In this document: positions 1 through 10,818 of the stretch, piece by piece | How the letters are laid out: each line of letters starts with the position of its first letter | Numbering within the stretch: the first letter of the stretch is position 1 | Source: Sacculina carcini | Taxonomy: Eukaryota > Arthropoda > Thecostraca > Sacculinidae | Length of the DNA stretch: 64,000 nucleotides | NCBI GenBank assembly: GCA_916048095.2 | Contig: OU696583.1 | Span: forward strand, 2,889,001-2,953,000 | Reading direction: 5' to 3' | Position numbers and translations under genes: made by a program | The notes under the pieces: model-generated | Databases searched by the model: none | Seen by the model: the letters and a program-made list of their open reading frames with translations, nothing else | What the model was told of the DNA's origin: nothing

Positions 1-700
1 GCTAAATGTGTTGTGTCTGGTGTGCTATGCTTGTATATGATGTACCCAAGTGTTCATTGTACAATCAATTTTTTGGCAGCTATTTTCCAATACGTGTTAT
101 TATGAGTGGCGTTGTTTTTTCCAATAAATGTTGTGGCATGCAGCTTTGTTTGCGCCGAATCGATCATTTTTCGAGCCACCAAAAGTGCATTGTCTTATAA
201 TCAATTACGTGGCTTGGTGACCTCAGATGTTTTGTGATTTCAAAGATCAAAACTGTGTTTCAAAATTGTGATCAAAATTGTCATTGGCGAAATACGATCA
301 GGCAAAAGCGTTTCACCTCGCTCAAATGCATTTGATCCACTTGTATCATTTAAATCCACATAGGATTTCAAAGCCATCTAAAATTCCGAAAAACTCGAGT
401 TTATTGGTTTGAGATGTGCAAGCATTCAGAAAGCATTCAGTAGCTCCATGGCCGGAAAAACACAGTATATTCGACTCATATAACTGTATTACCCTTGAAG
501 CTGGAGACACTTGTTACTAAAGGGTGTCTCCTGTACTTTAGAGCCGAAATCAACCAAAACTAAGCGCATATATATATATATATATATTGAAATTGTATAA
601 AGAAAAGAGACGTAATAAGAAATAACCGTGATATGAATAAATGAAGAGTATATGAAGAAAATGAGAATATGAATATAAGGAATCAACCATTGTGAAGAAA
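1..700. other. No gene seen
   Basis: AT-rich DNA downstream of GPN2; holds a short AT run near 568-590. The opening 60 bases share a TATGATGTACCCAAGTG-like motif with 17162-17180, possibly from one repeat. Confidence 0.4.
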
Positions 701-707
701 AGCCGCA

Positions 708-3700
708 TCAATTGTTCAACTCTGTTCTTATCGCTGCTGGAGTGCCAGTCGGTCCTCTAGTGCTGTCACTCGGCTGACTGCCAGGCTGGCGTTGGCCAAT
801 GTACGAGTCGGACGCCCGAGCCACTCGCTCGTGCTCGCTCTCCGCCCCCACGGCACACGCCAGCATACTCTGCACTGACCGGGGCGCTTCGCCGCCGCCT
901 TCACCACCACCGCCGCCGGCCGCACGCGCAAACACGCAGCCTCCGGCCATGTCAGCACGGCGGCACAGCTGCGCCAGCAGACGGCGGTCCGCGACGGCCA
1001 GCGGCTGGAAGGAGACGAGGCCGTACCGCTCGACCAGCTCGGCCAGTGCGGCCGTGAGACGCCGGTGGCGCGCCAGAAACGGGTGCTCATCGATGGCGCT
1101 CACCAGCTGCTCCAGGTCGAGCACGTCCGTGTAGAAGTCGAGGCCGAAGAGCAGCGGCGCGTGTCGCTCAGCCACGTCCAGCTTGGACAGCACGTTGATG
1201 TGCGGCAGCGCCAGGTGCAGCATGCTAGATAAACAAGTGACCACCATCGACACGAACTTGCCTGCCACACACAAGCACGCACATTATATTAGGTATCGTA
1301 TATACTCGCATATAAGCCGAGTTTAGAAGTATAAAATACAATGCATTGCAAACAATGCATAAAACAAAATGAACACAAGGACAGATACTAATGCCAATTT
1401 TCCAGCCACACGTTTTCATCGCTATCGCTATCACTCTTTATTTGGTTGTGTGTCACCAGTGGCGAGCCGTAACCAAGCTAGAGCTAGTGATGAAGCCGAC
1501 GTCATTGGTACACGGTTTGATTTCTTAGAAATAACACGCTCAAACAGAGGCAGTCGAAGAGGGAAATCAGAGGCAGCCAATTGGTAGGCAGCGCGTGGGA
1601 AGGGGGACGAGGGTCACGTGGCGTATAGAAGAACAGCAAACCAATGGGGCAAACGTGAGCACGCGGCCACAGAATTTAAAAGTGTGCTGAAGTTTGATTA
1701 TTTTAGTTGTAAAATTATTTCTACAATACACCATGTTTGGAGAAAAAAGAAAACGTATGTCCTATACTGCTGCCTTCAAGCTAAAAGTGATAAAGGTCGC
1801 TGAAGAAACAAGCAACCTGGAACCTGGAAAGAAACAACCATCTTTACAGTAACGAATTTCTATGAACCAAAAATATGGAGTAAAATTAGATTAGTTGAGT
1901 GTCGGCTTATATGCGGGTTTTTGCAAAAACTGGCCATTTTAAAGCAGTTTTAGAGGGTCGGCTTATATGCGAGGTCGGCTTATATGCGAGTATATACGGT
2001 AGATATTTATATAGCGCTCTACACCTACACCAGTGGTCCTAGAGCAAAGGTTCTTAGCCATTATCAGTGTTCGCACGAGGTACAAATCAGCAGTCAAGTC
2101 TCGCATCCCTTGGCTTTTTGATAGCTATATGAAAATGATAGAGAACACAAACGACGCAATAACAAAAGCTTTTATTCTTTATATTCATTCATACAGCTTA
2201 GAGTATCATTCAATTTCCTTGCATATTTTTTCCAGGAAAATAATATAACGCACAGGTGAATATAAAAGATTCTAAAATTTTTCACAGGAATCCTCACACC
2301 CCTCAGGAAACAGGCACGCACCCACCAGAGTTTCGAGCCTGATCTAGAGGGTCTCTACGGCGCTGCACATTCTCTCTCTCTCTCTCTCCCACACACACAC
2401 AGAGAGAGAGAGAGACATGTAAAGCGAGAGCGAAGAGAAAATTAAACCTTATATTGATCGCTAGTATAAACAATGTCAACTTAAGTATAATGTCTATATA
2501 ATGTACTAGCGATAAATTAACACACACACACACACACACATGCACATAGGCATATTTTCTCTAGCATATAGCAAGTAAAAGATAAACATATAGAAGAATA
2601 CACACAGATAAATATATAGAAGGAAAGACACACACACACACACCTGGATCGGTGCAGTGGTGCGCGTCGACCAAGTTGACGGCAGCCAGGCGGAAATTGT
2701 GCTCCTCGAGCTGCTTGATTATTCTCGGCACAGAGCGGTCGTGCGTGTACAACTCAACCTACACACAAACATGATCTATTCTGATTTGATCGAAGCAGAT
2801 CATGATTAAAATATATTACGATTGAAATAATAATTATTATATATAAGGACATTCTGCATATTATACGTAGTTTTGGGTCGCAATGCATGATTTTTGCACA
2901 CACACACACACACATTACATTATATTAAGATATTTATATAGAGCCCTACACCTAGAGGGTCTCTAAGGCGTCGAAAATTCGAAATGTCGGAAAGGCGCTA
3001 AGGTCGCTAAGGCGCGCGCACACACACACAAAACACACATCTGTTAACATCATTGAGTTCGTTAAATTATGAAAAAAGGTTAGAGAAAATTGGGTTCTCG
3101 TCACTGGAAAAAATAAGGTTAAGGGGGAATTTAATAAACGTTTTCAAGCACAGCATTGGTATGGAACGATAGGATAGGAAAGATTGGGTGGTTTGGAGTA
3201 CGAGGGACCATAGGGGACACAATCAATGTCTACAGCAAACCCGGGTATTAAGGGATATAAAGAAGTACAGTTTCCCAAGTAGGTGTATAGATATATGGAA
3301 CCGTCTGGGTAGAGAAATAGTTCAATCAAACAGTATAGCACAGTTCAAGCATAGGTCAGATAAATGTGGGTATGGAGACAGGACAGCCTGAGCCCTGCTC
3401 ATTTCCTGAAAACTACAACTGTGAGTACAACTGTGAGTACACACACACACACACACACCCACACACCTGGCCGGGAAAATCGAACAGCACATAGTGGTCG
3501 GGGTAGGGGCGCAGCTGCTCGAGAACAAACTGCAAATTATCGGCCACAAAGCGCATACAGTGCACGAGCGCGCCGTTCGGCCCCAACTGATGTTGGTCCA
3601 TCACTTGACGCACGGTGATCAACGATGTCACGTCCACCAGCGGGGAAACACCATCTTGCCGTTGTTGAACATCGCAGGCAGGCAGGTCGTTGGCAGGATC

Positions 3701-3824
3701 GAGGTTGACCACCAGGGCGGGCCGGTGCTGGGCGGCGAGAAATTGCTGCATGGCGCGACAGTAAGTGGTCTTGCCCGAGCCCGGCGCACCAATCACCACC
3801 TGACCGAAGCGCACGCGACATTCG
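708..3824 (-). CDS. GPN2: GPN-loop GTPase 2, 5' end incomplete
   Basis: GPN2-type small GTPase, known to act in cytoplasmic assembly and nuclear import of RNA polymerases. Three coding exons were joined by splice sites and phase: 3467-3824, 2644-2758 and 708-1261 (stop TGA at 708-710). Visible motifs are the P-loop GAPGSGKTT, NLDPAND, the GPN loop (LGPNGAL), FDFPGQ then VELYTHD across intron 1, NLVDAHHCTDP, and LSKLD as the guanine-specificity motif; IN.LSKLD and LDFYTDVLDLEQL are typical of GPN2 rather than GPN1 or GPN3. The C-terminus carries a Gly-rich insert (about 12 residues). The first resolved exon starts after an acceptor (GGCAG) and needs two bases from an upstream exon, so the start codon lies further right and was not found; the ATG at 3822 is out of frame. 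Both donors open directly into GT repeats. Confidence 0.9.
1294..2000 (+). mobile_element. Pogo-like DNA transposon remnant
   Basis: Terminal inverted repeats of about 25 bases read CGTATATACTCGCATATAAG near 1298 and its complement at 1975-2000, flanked by TA on both sides as in Tc1/mariner-pogo insertions. The interior is about 700 bases and carries only the first part of a transposase frame. It sits 33 bases to the right of the last GPN2 exon, within GPN2 intron 2. Confidence 0.7.
1733..1852 (+). pseudogene. N-terminal fragment of a pogo-type transposase
   Basis: Reads MFGEKRKRMSYTAAFKLKVI then KVAEETSN, the start of the Psq/CENP-B-like helix-turn-helix of pogo/Tigger transposases, and stops after 39 codons. 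No catalytic domain follows, so this is a deletion derivative. Confidence 0.6.
2014..2365. mobile_element. hAT-like MITE, copy 1 of pair
   Basis: About 350 bases between ACACCAGTGGTCCTAG and GAGCCTGATCTAGAGG, with shared interior (e.g. AAACGACGCAATAACAAA) with 62790-63105. The CAGTGGTTCTTAA-type end resembles hAT termini. It lies in GPN2 intron 2. Confidence 0.5.
3150..3440 (+). mobile_element. LINE 3' end fragment, family X copy 1
   Basis: Decayed C-terminal LINE sequence, RDIKKYSFPSRCIDIWNRLG then QFKHRSDKCGYG, the usual post-RT WN...FK motif, followed by a GCTCATTTCCTG stretch and GAGTACACAC running into a CA repeat. It lies antisense in GPN2 intron 1, and its CA tail touches the exon. 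Confidence 0.6.
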
Positions 3825-3829
3825 CTGCC

Positions 3830-3973
3830 GCACACACACACACACACACACATACACATACACAAGCAATCATTCAATGAGTGCCATAAACACATTCATA
3901 CACATACACACAAACAAACATGCATACATACACGCGCACAAAGATAAACACACATACAAACACCAACACATGA

Positions 3974-4006
<33 letters not shown>

Positions 4007-4020
4007 ACTACGTATACACA
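3830..4020. repeat. Compound CA repeat beside GPN2 exon
   Basis: Interrupted CA-rich DNA with pure runs near 3833-3851 and 3978-4006. On the sense strand of GPN2 it is a TG tract that runs into the acceptor at 3825-3826. Confidence 0.85.
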
Positions 4021-4181
4021 CGCACACACAAACAAGCAAACCCGCCAACACAGTGGCAAGAAGTATTAAAGCAAAACTAATATACACTGGCAATTAGTGG
4101 TATTATTATATAGTTGAATTAGTGATCAATTATGGAAAATTGGGTCAATAGTTGGCGGAACGGCCACCTAGCACTTTATTG

Positions 4182-4383
4182 CAATGGCGGCGTCAGGATT
4201 TCTACGCTGGGAGGCTAATGGGGATCTAAGGGAAAATATGCGGGGGCTTAACAACGCATGAGGAACTACACTCGAAATGTTCATGGTCGGGATTGTTTGG
4301 GGGACTGAAGAGATAAGGGGGGATTGGCATATTTAGAAAGGGACTTCAGCCCCTGCAAGCCCTCTGCTTGACACAGCCATTGC
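4182..4383. mobile_element. hAT-type MITE (CAGTGGCGG family), GGCGGCGCC subfamily
   Basis: Ends CAATGGCGGCGTC and GACACAGCCATTG are imperfect inverted repeats. The interior ACACTCGAAATG...CATGGTCGGG is the reverse complement of 34990-35025 in another copy. Confidence 0.5.
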
Positions 4384-4616
4384 TGTATTGTCACAATATA
4401 GACCAGACCATGCGACAAGCAAGACCGTATTCAGCGCTACATTTCAATGTGAGACTTCCATTCTTACTATGCATTGGAATATGCAATCATTATTTGCATG
4501 TTTTTATGGCTGTCTCATATAGTTGCACATGTTCTTTGCCTTATTATCGTGTAGTGAATTTTGTACGAATGAATGAAAAACCGACTGTATGTGACGGATT
4601 TCATGCTCAAATTTAT

Positions 4617-4618
<2 letters not shown>

Positions 4619-4682
<64 letters not shown>
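4619..4682. repeat. (AT)n microsatellite
   Basis: About 60 bases of pure AT dinucleotide. Confidence 0.95.
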
Positions 4683-4687
<5 letters not shown>

Positions 4688-4689
4688 CA

Positions 4690-5015
4690 TATAATCCGGC
4701 ACTTCCTGGAAAGGTTCACTGAAACTGCAACCAAGATTCAGTTATAGTTCAGCAACAGTTTATTTAGCAATCCTCTTATAAACCGGCACTCATTAATCAA
4801 AGCAGAAATCATCGTCTTCTTATGTGTCGTCGTCCCTGTTATCAATGCACTGTTTTTTGTGTTGCAGTTTTTGCGCAATCCTACCGTGCGGAGAGATCAA
4901 AAATAATCCAACAGGCTCTAATAATCCGGCAGGCTCTTATAATCCGGCACCATACGCAGGGGGTCGAAAAATAATCCGGCATGTCGGATAAAAAGAGCAT
5001 TTACGGTATAAATAG
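4690..5015 (-). mobile_element. Pogo-like MITE with CCGGATTATT motifs, copy 1
   Basis: The right end reads ATAATCCGGCATGTCGGATA then AGCATTTACGGTAT, the reverse complement of the left end of the copy at 53545-53943. Repeated ATAATCCGGCAGG units lie just inside. The left side is degraded. Confidence 0.55.
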
Positions 5016-5054
5016 AACCACACCAACCTGGCCATATTCCTACAGCAGGTTGGC

Positions 5055-5289
5055 TCAGTGAAGAGCCGATCTGGTGATGTTATTATTATCCTTCTTGTTG
5101 TTGCTGTTGTTGTCGTGTAGCTGGCGTGTGAGATGGCCGACCAGTCGTCTCACGTGCTCGACGCTGTGACAGCGCAGTGCCAGCGAGACCAGCAGCTGCC
5201 GACCGACACGCACACTGCCGGCGATGTAGCGGGCGGTCGCGTGCACGCCGTCCGACTCCTCGCCCAGTAATACTCTGCCAACACACACA

Positions 5290-5323
<34 letters not shown>

Positions 5324-7333
5324 AATAACAGACGGAAGAAGCGGCAAATGAGATGGAAAGGTACGAAACAAAAACTACGCAGAAGTGAGAAAAAGTGGGA
5401 AACGAAAATGAATGAGATAAAGAAAGCGAAAATATCAATACGCTGCCAAAAAAAAACACAAAAAGAACGGGACGAAAGAAGAAAGGACATGAATTGTAAC
5501 TGTGCACGCTGACAAATATGAATCGACAATGGAAGTTTAAAAAAATAATTATTTCGTAGAAAAAATAATCATTTAATCTTGAGAAATCTTCAAATCATTT
5601 AATCTTGTTTTAATGAAACAATATCACAAGTGTGTGAGTATAACATTGCATATGTTGAGTTGAGCATTTGAGTACGATACGACCGAATGAAACGGATATA
5701 AGGCAAGCCGCTCCATTTATATTAACACGAGAATAGAAAGAAAAAATATTATAGCCAGATGAAAAAGACCAGCTGGAATTTCACGAATATTGGAAATAAT
5801 AAGCTGTATTAATAATTTATTATGATTATCGTTAGTTATAAACAAGTAAACACTGATTCAACTAAGAAATCCTTCACGTAAGACAATGAACCAAAGGCAA
5901 AGATGGAATTTCTAAATGAATTTTGCCTGGAGAAATAAACAAACAACAGAGGCGCCACCTGGTGGTGAAAATTTCGGCGGCGGGAAGTTGAGGCGCGGCG
6001 CTGTCACGCGCCACCTGTACAATTGTGCCCAACTTGCCGTACTCTGTGATCGTGACAAACTGACACACACCACTGACAACAAACAATATGCGGCGACTCA
6101 TCACCAAAACACACACATATTTGTCATTTGTGGACAGCGTGGTGTAGTGGCAGCACACCCGCCTCACAAGCGGGAGGTCCGTGGTTCCAAACCCGGCGGA
6201 GGAGAATTTCATTGGGTGAATTCTATAATCCAACAGTCCCTGTCCACCCAGCAGTAAATGGTACCAGATATCAGTCATGTGTTGTGTCATGCATTCTGGG
6301 GAGGTGGCCCTCTCTAATACGTCTTCCGTTCTTGTGGCGTCATAGCGTGGAGAGGGTTGGTTCTACGGTGACAGCGAGCTGCACGGGGCACACCTGTGTG
6401 TTCATAAGCTTCGGCTTCTTCCCGTGTAGCAGCTGTCACTTGAGGCCTTTAACTCGAATAATAGCAGATGATCGATTAAGCAAGACATGTACAACGGTGA
6501 CATTGAAAATTATGCGTAACCAACCGAAATACATCGACTGCGACCTTTGAAATTCAATATTAACCATATTATTATTGGATAATATTAACCTTTAATCAGA
6601 TCTATATTGAGCCATGTGTCGATTTGAACAGAAATCGATGTGAAATTATTGTTTTTTGCTGTAACTTATTAGTATACAAACACGGTATATGTGGCAGTTT
6701 AGAGTACAATAAAATACGCCTGAATAAATAAGTAAAAAATGGCAAACAACTATTTGAGCAGACCCTGGAAGATGGGGGTATTATACCCCACGATAATATG
6801 ACCGGGGTGGCAATGCAATTCTGCCTCCCCAAAAAAAGATGTTGCCCCTAATCTTCTGCAAATGTCGTTTTTTTTAAATAACATAAAATTTGACGGTGTA
6901 TGCTAATACATGTCTATGGCTGACCAACACACCTTGGGTGAATAGTTATTGAGCCATAGGTTTATGTAGTGAGGTGTGAATGGGCGAGTAAGTAGATAAC
7001 TGGAAATGAAAGCGTTTGTTCGTTGTTAATCTTGTTTTCAAATATTGTATACTACGTTGAAACATTGCTAGCACAAAAGTCTGTCTATAAGTGCGCTTGA
7101 CAGGGTCTGGCATCGTGTTTTTACACTGTATATGTTATTTTGTATTTCTAATCGGGCAATAAACAGAAACAAACAATCAAAACACACAGCTGGACTGCTA
7201 TGCTCACATACCCAGCCGTCAGCACTGCAAAGTCCACGTGGCTTCCGTCAATATTTGCGGCGAACAAGCTCCACGAGCACGGCGACTGCGAGACAGAAGT
7301 GGCGCACTCGTCAGTCGGCGGCGACGCGTTCAT
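5055..7333 (-). CDS. PSMG3: Proteasome assembly chaperone 3, complete in three exons
   Basis: PSMG3 (PAC3), the chaperone that pairs with PAC4 in early 20S alpha-ring assembly. Exons are 7212-7333, 5959-6072 and 5055-5274; phases agree at both junctions and give 151 residues (the human protein is about 122). Recognised from VTITEYGKLGTIVQV in exon 2 and TTR|VLLGEE at the exon 2/3 junction, which correspond to the family's VTQFGKMGTLVSL and TTKVLLG. Exon 1 supplies FAANIDGSHVDF. The N-terminus and the Asn/Lys-rich C-terminal tail are extra. The start ATG at 7331-7333 lies 9 bases after a TG-rich acceptor, so a 5'UTR exon or a trans-spliced leader is implied. Intron 1 holds a tRNA-Val SINE. The exon 3 acceptor is preceded by a (TG)n tract. 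Confidence 0.83.
5530..5890. other. PSMG3 intron 2, nothing recognised
   Basis: AT-rich intron sequence without repeats or frames that I recognise. Confidence 0.5.
6131..6454 (+). mobile_element. tRNA-Val-derived SINE, copy 1
   Basis: The head folds as tRNA: TGTAGTGGCAGCAC (box A), stem CCCGC, loop CTCACAA with anticodon CAC, stem GCGGG, and box B GGTTCCAAACC. A roughly 250-base body follows (AAGCTTCGGCTTCTTCCCGT near its end) and GGCCTTTAAC terminates it. In intron 1 of PSMG3, opposite to the gene. Confidence 0.85.
6460..7200. other. PSMG3 intron 1, outside the SINE
   Basis: AT-rich; a GGGGGTATTATACCCC palindrome near 6776-6790 and a possible decayed repeat ending with a poly-purine run at 6828. 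No exon seen. Confidence 0.4.
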
Positions 7334-7365
7334 AACATCTGCCTGTACACACGCTCAGTCTGTGT

Positions 7366-7424
7366 CAACACACGCACACACACACACACGCACACACACA
7401 CACACACACGCACACACACATATA
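7366..7424. repeat. CA repeat upstream of PSMG3 exon 1
   Basis: Interrupted CA/CG-CA repeat, a TG tract on the sense strand about 20 bases before the acceptor at 7343-7344. Confidence 0.85.
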
Positions 7425-8093
7425 TCTGTTTCGAAGCATTTTATCCATCAGATCCCACGTCAGCTAGCCGGGAAGCAGGTAGGAAAATAAGATCAAATCA
7501 TTGCAGCGAGCAAGTGTGCTTGCATACAAAACAGAAAATGACCAGGAGAAAGCCAAATCCAACACGAATCGAACCGGGCGATAGTTTAAAACGTCAATCG
7601 CTAAGTAAGTATGAATAAGGACCGTATCGTCAACTGCAAACTCAGCTGCCAATGATATGACAGGAAATGTTCGAATATAACGGTTCAGAGTAGATTCGGT
7701 GAAACCTCTACTTCCAGTTTAAAACCAAAACGCCAAGTACAAGAATAAATTCAGGCCCGCTGCTCAGTAGCAGTAGTAGAAATAACCTCCTCAACAGCAC
7801 ACAAATTCACACCGCTCACGAAAAAACCGCGCAATCATTGCATGAAAGAAACGAATCCATGGAAAATTTGTATTGAAGCAAATGGACCAGAGTGCACAAG
7901 ACACAACTACACACTGAATTAACTCCAGTAACGCCAAAAGCATTGACAAAACGAGCAACAGCAAGCATGCATACCATGCAACATTACAATCTGATTGCAC
8001 ACAAAAATATCACACCACCAAAGTATAGAAAGCGAATTTGGCATGTCAACTACCCAAATTTGTCAAAATTACAAAAAACAATTACACAAAAGA

Positions 8094-9613
8094 TCATTGC
8101 TGGATGGAAAGTTTGGAGAATCGTTCCGAATCGTCTTTCTCGTGATTGCTAGCTTCCTGTTCCTCGCCGCCAATCAACAAAGTGTTCTCAATATCACATA
8201 TCATGCGCCGACCGTAGAAATCCCGGTACTCGGTCGGCAGTGAGTTCAAATGCTGCATGGCCCTTTTCAGCGTGGTCAAAGCCTGCGCACGCACAAGTAT
8301 ATACATATGTAAGTATACACCTATTTCAAACCTATCGGAAAACACACACCAATATATACACACACACACAACATGGATTAACCAATATATTCATCACTTA
8401 TAGCACTCACAACAAGAAACTACACACTAAAAGAAAACCGGACAACAAACAGACCACAACTAGCATCCACACTGACAGATAGACAGACGGAGGGCACCTG
8501 CGCGGCTGCTAGAGGATCCTTGTTGCCGAATACATCGCTGCTCTGATAGCAGCCGGCCGGTAAATGATGCCAGAAGACGTTGACGGCCACACTGAAGTCG
8601 TGGGCGGTCACACTGTGAAACCACAGCGCCGGAATGAAGACGGCGTCGCCCGGCCGCAAATGCGCCACCACCGGCCGCGCCGACGACAGCCGTCGAAAGC
8701 GGCCCAAGTCGGCGCGCTCCAGGTCGGCCGGCGCGCATTTGGCGCCGCGCAGATGCAGCTTGTCGGCGTGCGCCGGCGCAAACAGCAGCACACGCTTGCG
8801 ACCCGCCACCTGCACTAACACGTTGTCCATGACGTCGTAGTGCGCCCACAAACGCACCGACGCCGAACTGACGCGCAGCACCGTCGAGAACGGCTGACGT
8901 TCGGCGGCGGCGTGTGGGTCTGTCGGCCACAGTCGCGGCATCGTCCAGTCGTCGGCCAGCTGCGGGAACTGGCGCCACAGCTGAGCGGCGCGTCGAGCAC
9001 CGCCGGCGTCGGCCTCGTCGTCGAGCGCGCGCAGGTAGTAGCGCTCATCGGCAGCGTCGAAGAACGCTCCGTGAGGCTGTCGTCGCCGCTGACAGCGACG
9101 CACCAGCTCGTCGAATGGCAGTCGACGCAGGCGGTAGTTAGCGACCGGTGCGTATTGCAGACAAGACGCCGTACTCACATGTGCCGTCACCTCACGCGGC
9201 CCGACGCGCTCGGCCAGATACTCGCCGCTCCACAGACTCATGCACGCGCCCACGCGCAGTCCGCGCACGACCAGCGGACGCCGGCACTGCAGAGCGTCCA
9301 GCTCGAACCGCCGCCGCACGGTCGCGTCATCGCCGTCGTCGCAGTCTGAATAGTCGACGACGCGTGCCGGCGTGAAGTGGTCGGTCCATGGCGCCGGCAC
9401 CGTGCCCACCTCATCATCATCATCATCACAATCAAGAGCAGCAGAGGAAACTTCGCGCTCATCCAAAAGTGGCTGGTGACAGTAGCAGTGAGACGAATCA
9501 GTCGTTTGGTTGCTTGGCAAAACAGCAGTGGTGTGGGAGTGTTGCTTGAGACACGTGGATATTGTCGAGGCATCGGTGCTGTCTGCTAAATTGTGCTCGC
9601 TGCAAGAAGTCAT
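8094..9613 (-). CDS. TYW5: tRNA wybutosine-synthesizing protein 5 (JmjC hydroxylase)
   Basis: Fe(II)/2-oxoglutarate JmjC oxygenase that hydroxylates the wybutosine precursor at position 37 of tRNA-Phe. Two exons, 8498-9613 and 8094-8282, join in phase 0 (AAQ|ALTTLKRA) to give 434 residues; human TYW5 is about 315. Family signatures include RPLVVRGL, WAHYDVMDNVLVQVAGRKR, GDAVFIPALWFHSV, VNVFWHHLP, GNKDP and, in exon 2, LPTEYRDFYGRRM. The metal ligands are visible: His258 and Asp260 (HYD) and His333. The ATG at 9613 gives a roughly 100-residue N-terminal extension rich in Ser/Thr and Asp (five Asp in a row near residue 63) that the human protein lacks; a start nearer the domain cannot be excluded. 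Exon 1 is very GC-rich. The last 30 residues are charged and not conserved. Confidence 0.92.
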
Positions 9614-9619
9614 CGTCCG

Positions 9620-10470
9620 CTGTCTGTTTTCTCTCGTTGATGCTGGAGATTTGTGTTTAAGAGGCGCACCGGCCTGTCAGACCATATGGCGGTCCCACAG
9701 TTAATGGAATACGGTGAAAGATCAAAATCAACAACGAGCAGATAAAAATTGAATACAAATCAAAACGTTTTCTCTCGTTGTACACAGTGATTGTTTACGT
9801 ACACGGACACACGCACACACACACACGCACACACAGAAATTCGGCAAATCAGTTAAGAGTCTGAAATTAATTACACAGCACATTTCTACTGGGAAAGTGT
9901 CACCAATTACTTTATTAATAGCTGACATTGACTTCGCTGCATGGCATTTGTGCTGGCAATCAGAATCGCACTTTTACGAACTATCACCGTAATGCTGACG
10001 ATACAACACCAGAAAACCACCCAAGTGATGATGATTTCAATTGTGACCAAATACAAGAGAAATCTGCTAGAATCTGCCGAAATAAAATATTGGCGGTTGA
10101 GACAAAGAACACTGGCTATGTTTGTGTTTGGTTATTAGCCATGTATTCACTCATTAAAACCTATACTTGGAACCACCTGAGTTAGTGGAATGTAAATCCG
10201 TACACAGACAGGTGTAGTAGCGTGAAAATGCAGAGCAAATTTGTTGTGTGCAAATATAAAACACAATATTCGTCGTTGAGACCTCGTACAACACGCACAA
10301 ACATTATGTTTCGTGCAAAACCCTTCTATCCACTGCATCAATTTGGTTGAATAAAAAGACAGCAAGTGAGAATACCAACAGATCGTATGATCCACCGCCT
10401 TTTGTGTCCGATCCGAATCACGCAAATTGTTTCACCAACTATCACACACAAGCCATTCTCGGAGCCATTT
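9620..10470. other. Between TYW5 and the SINE by the Gemin7-like exon, no gene seen
   Basis: A short CA repeat at 9808-9834. An ACCGGCCTGTCAGACCATAT segment (9668) recurs in part at 35223. No exon recognised. Confidence 0.4.
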
Positions 10471-10476
10471 CGTGCA

Positions 10477-10818
10477 CTCCGTGGTGTAGTGGTAGCACAC
10501 CCGCCTCACAAGCGGGAGGTCCGTTGTACGTAACACGGCGGAGCAAGATTTCTGCGAGCAGAACTTGGGCGAATTCTATAATCCAACAGCCCCTATCTAA
10601 CCCGCAGTAAATGATGGTACCAGATATCAGTAATGTGTTGTATCATGCATTCTGGGAAGGTGACCCTCTCTAATACGTCTTCCGTCCTTGTGGCGCCATA
10701 GCGTGGAGAGGGTCGGTTCTGCGGTGGCAGCCAGCTGCACGGGACACACCTGTGTGTTCATAAGCTTCGGCTTCTTCCCGTTTAGCAGCTGTCACTTGAG
10801 GCCTTTAACCTTTAACCC
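10477..10818 (+). mobile_element. tRNA-Val-derived SINE, copy 2
   Basis: Full-length copy starting CTCCGTGGTGTAGTGG with the CAC anticodon loop, and ending GGCCTTTAACCTTTAACCC, which shows the heptamer tail. The T-arm is damaged. Its 3' end overlaps the end of the Gemin7-like reading frame on the other strand. Confidence 0.88.

Noticed and set aside
3874..4093. Overlapping Cys/Val-rich frames on both strands
   Set aside because: They are translations of CA/TG repeats.
6131..6200. Functional tRNA-Val gene
   Set aside because: The tRNA-like part is fused to a SINE body repeated five times, and acceptor-stem pairing and loops are degraded in most copies.
8840..9349. Plus-strand frame of 169 codons opposite TYW5
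   Set aside because: Shadow of the GC-rich TYW5 exon, which has clear family motifs on the minus strand.
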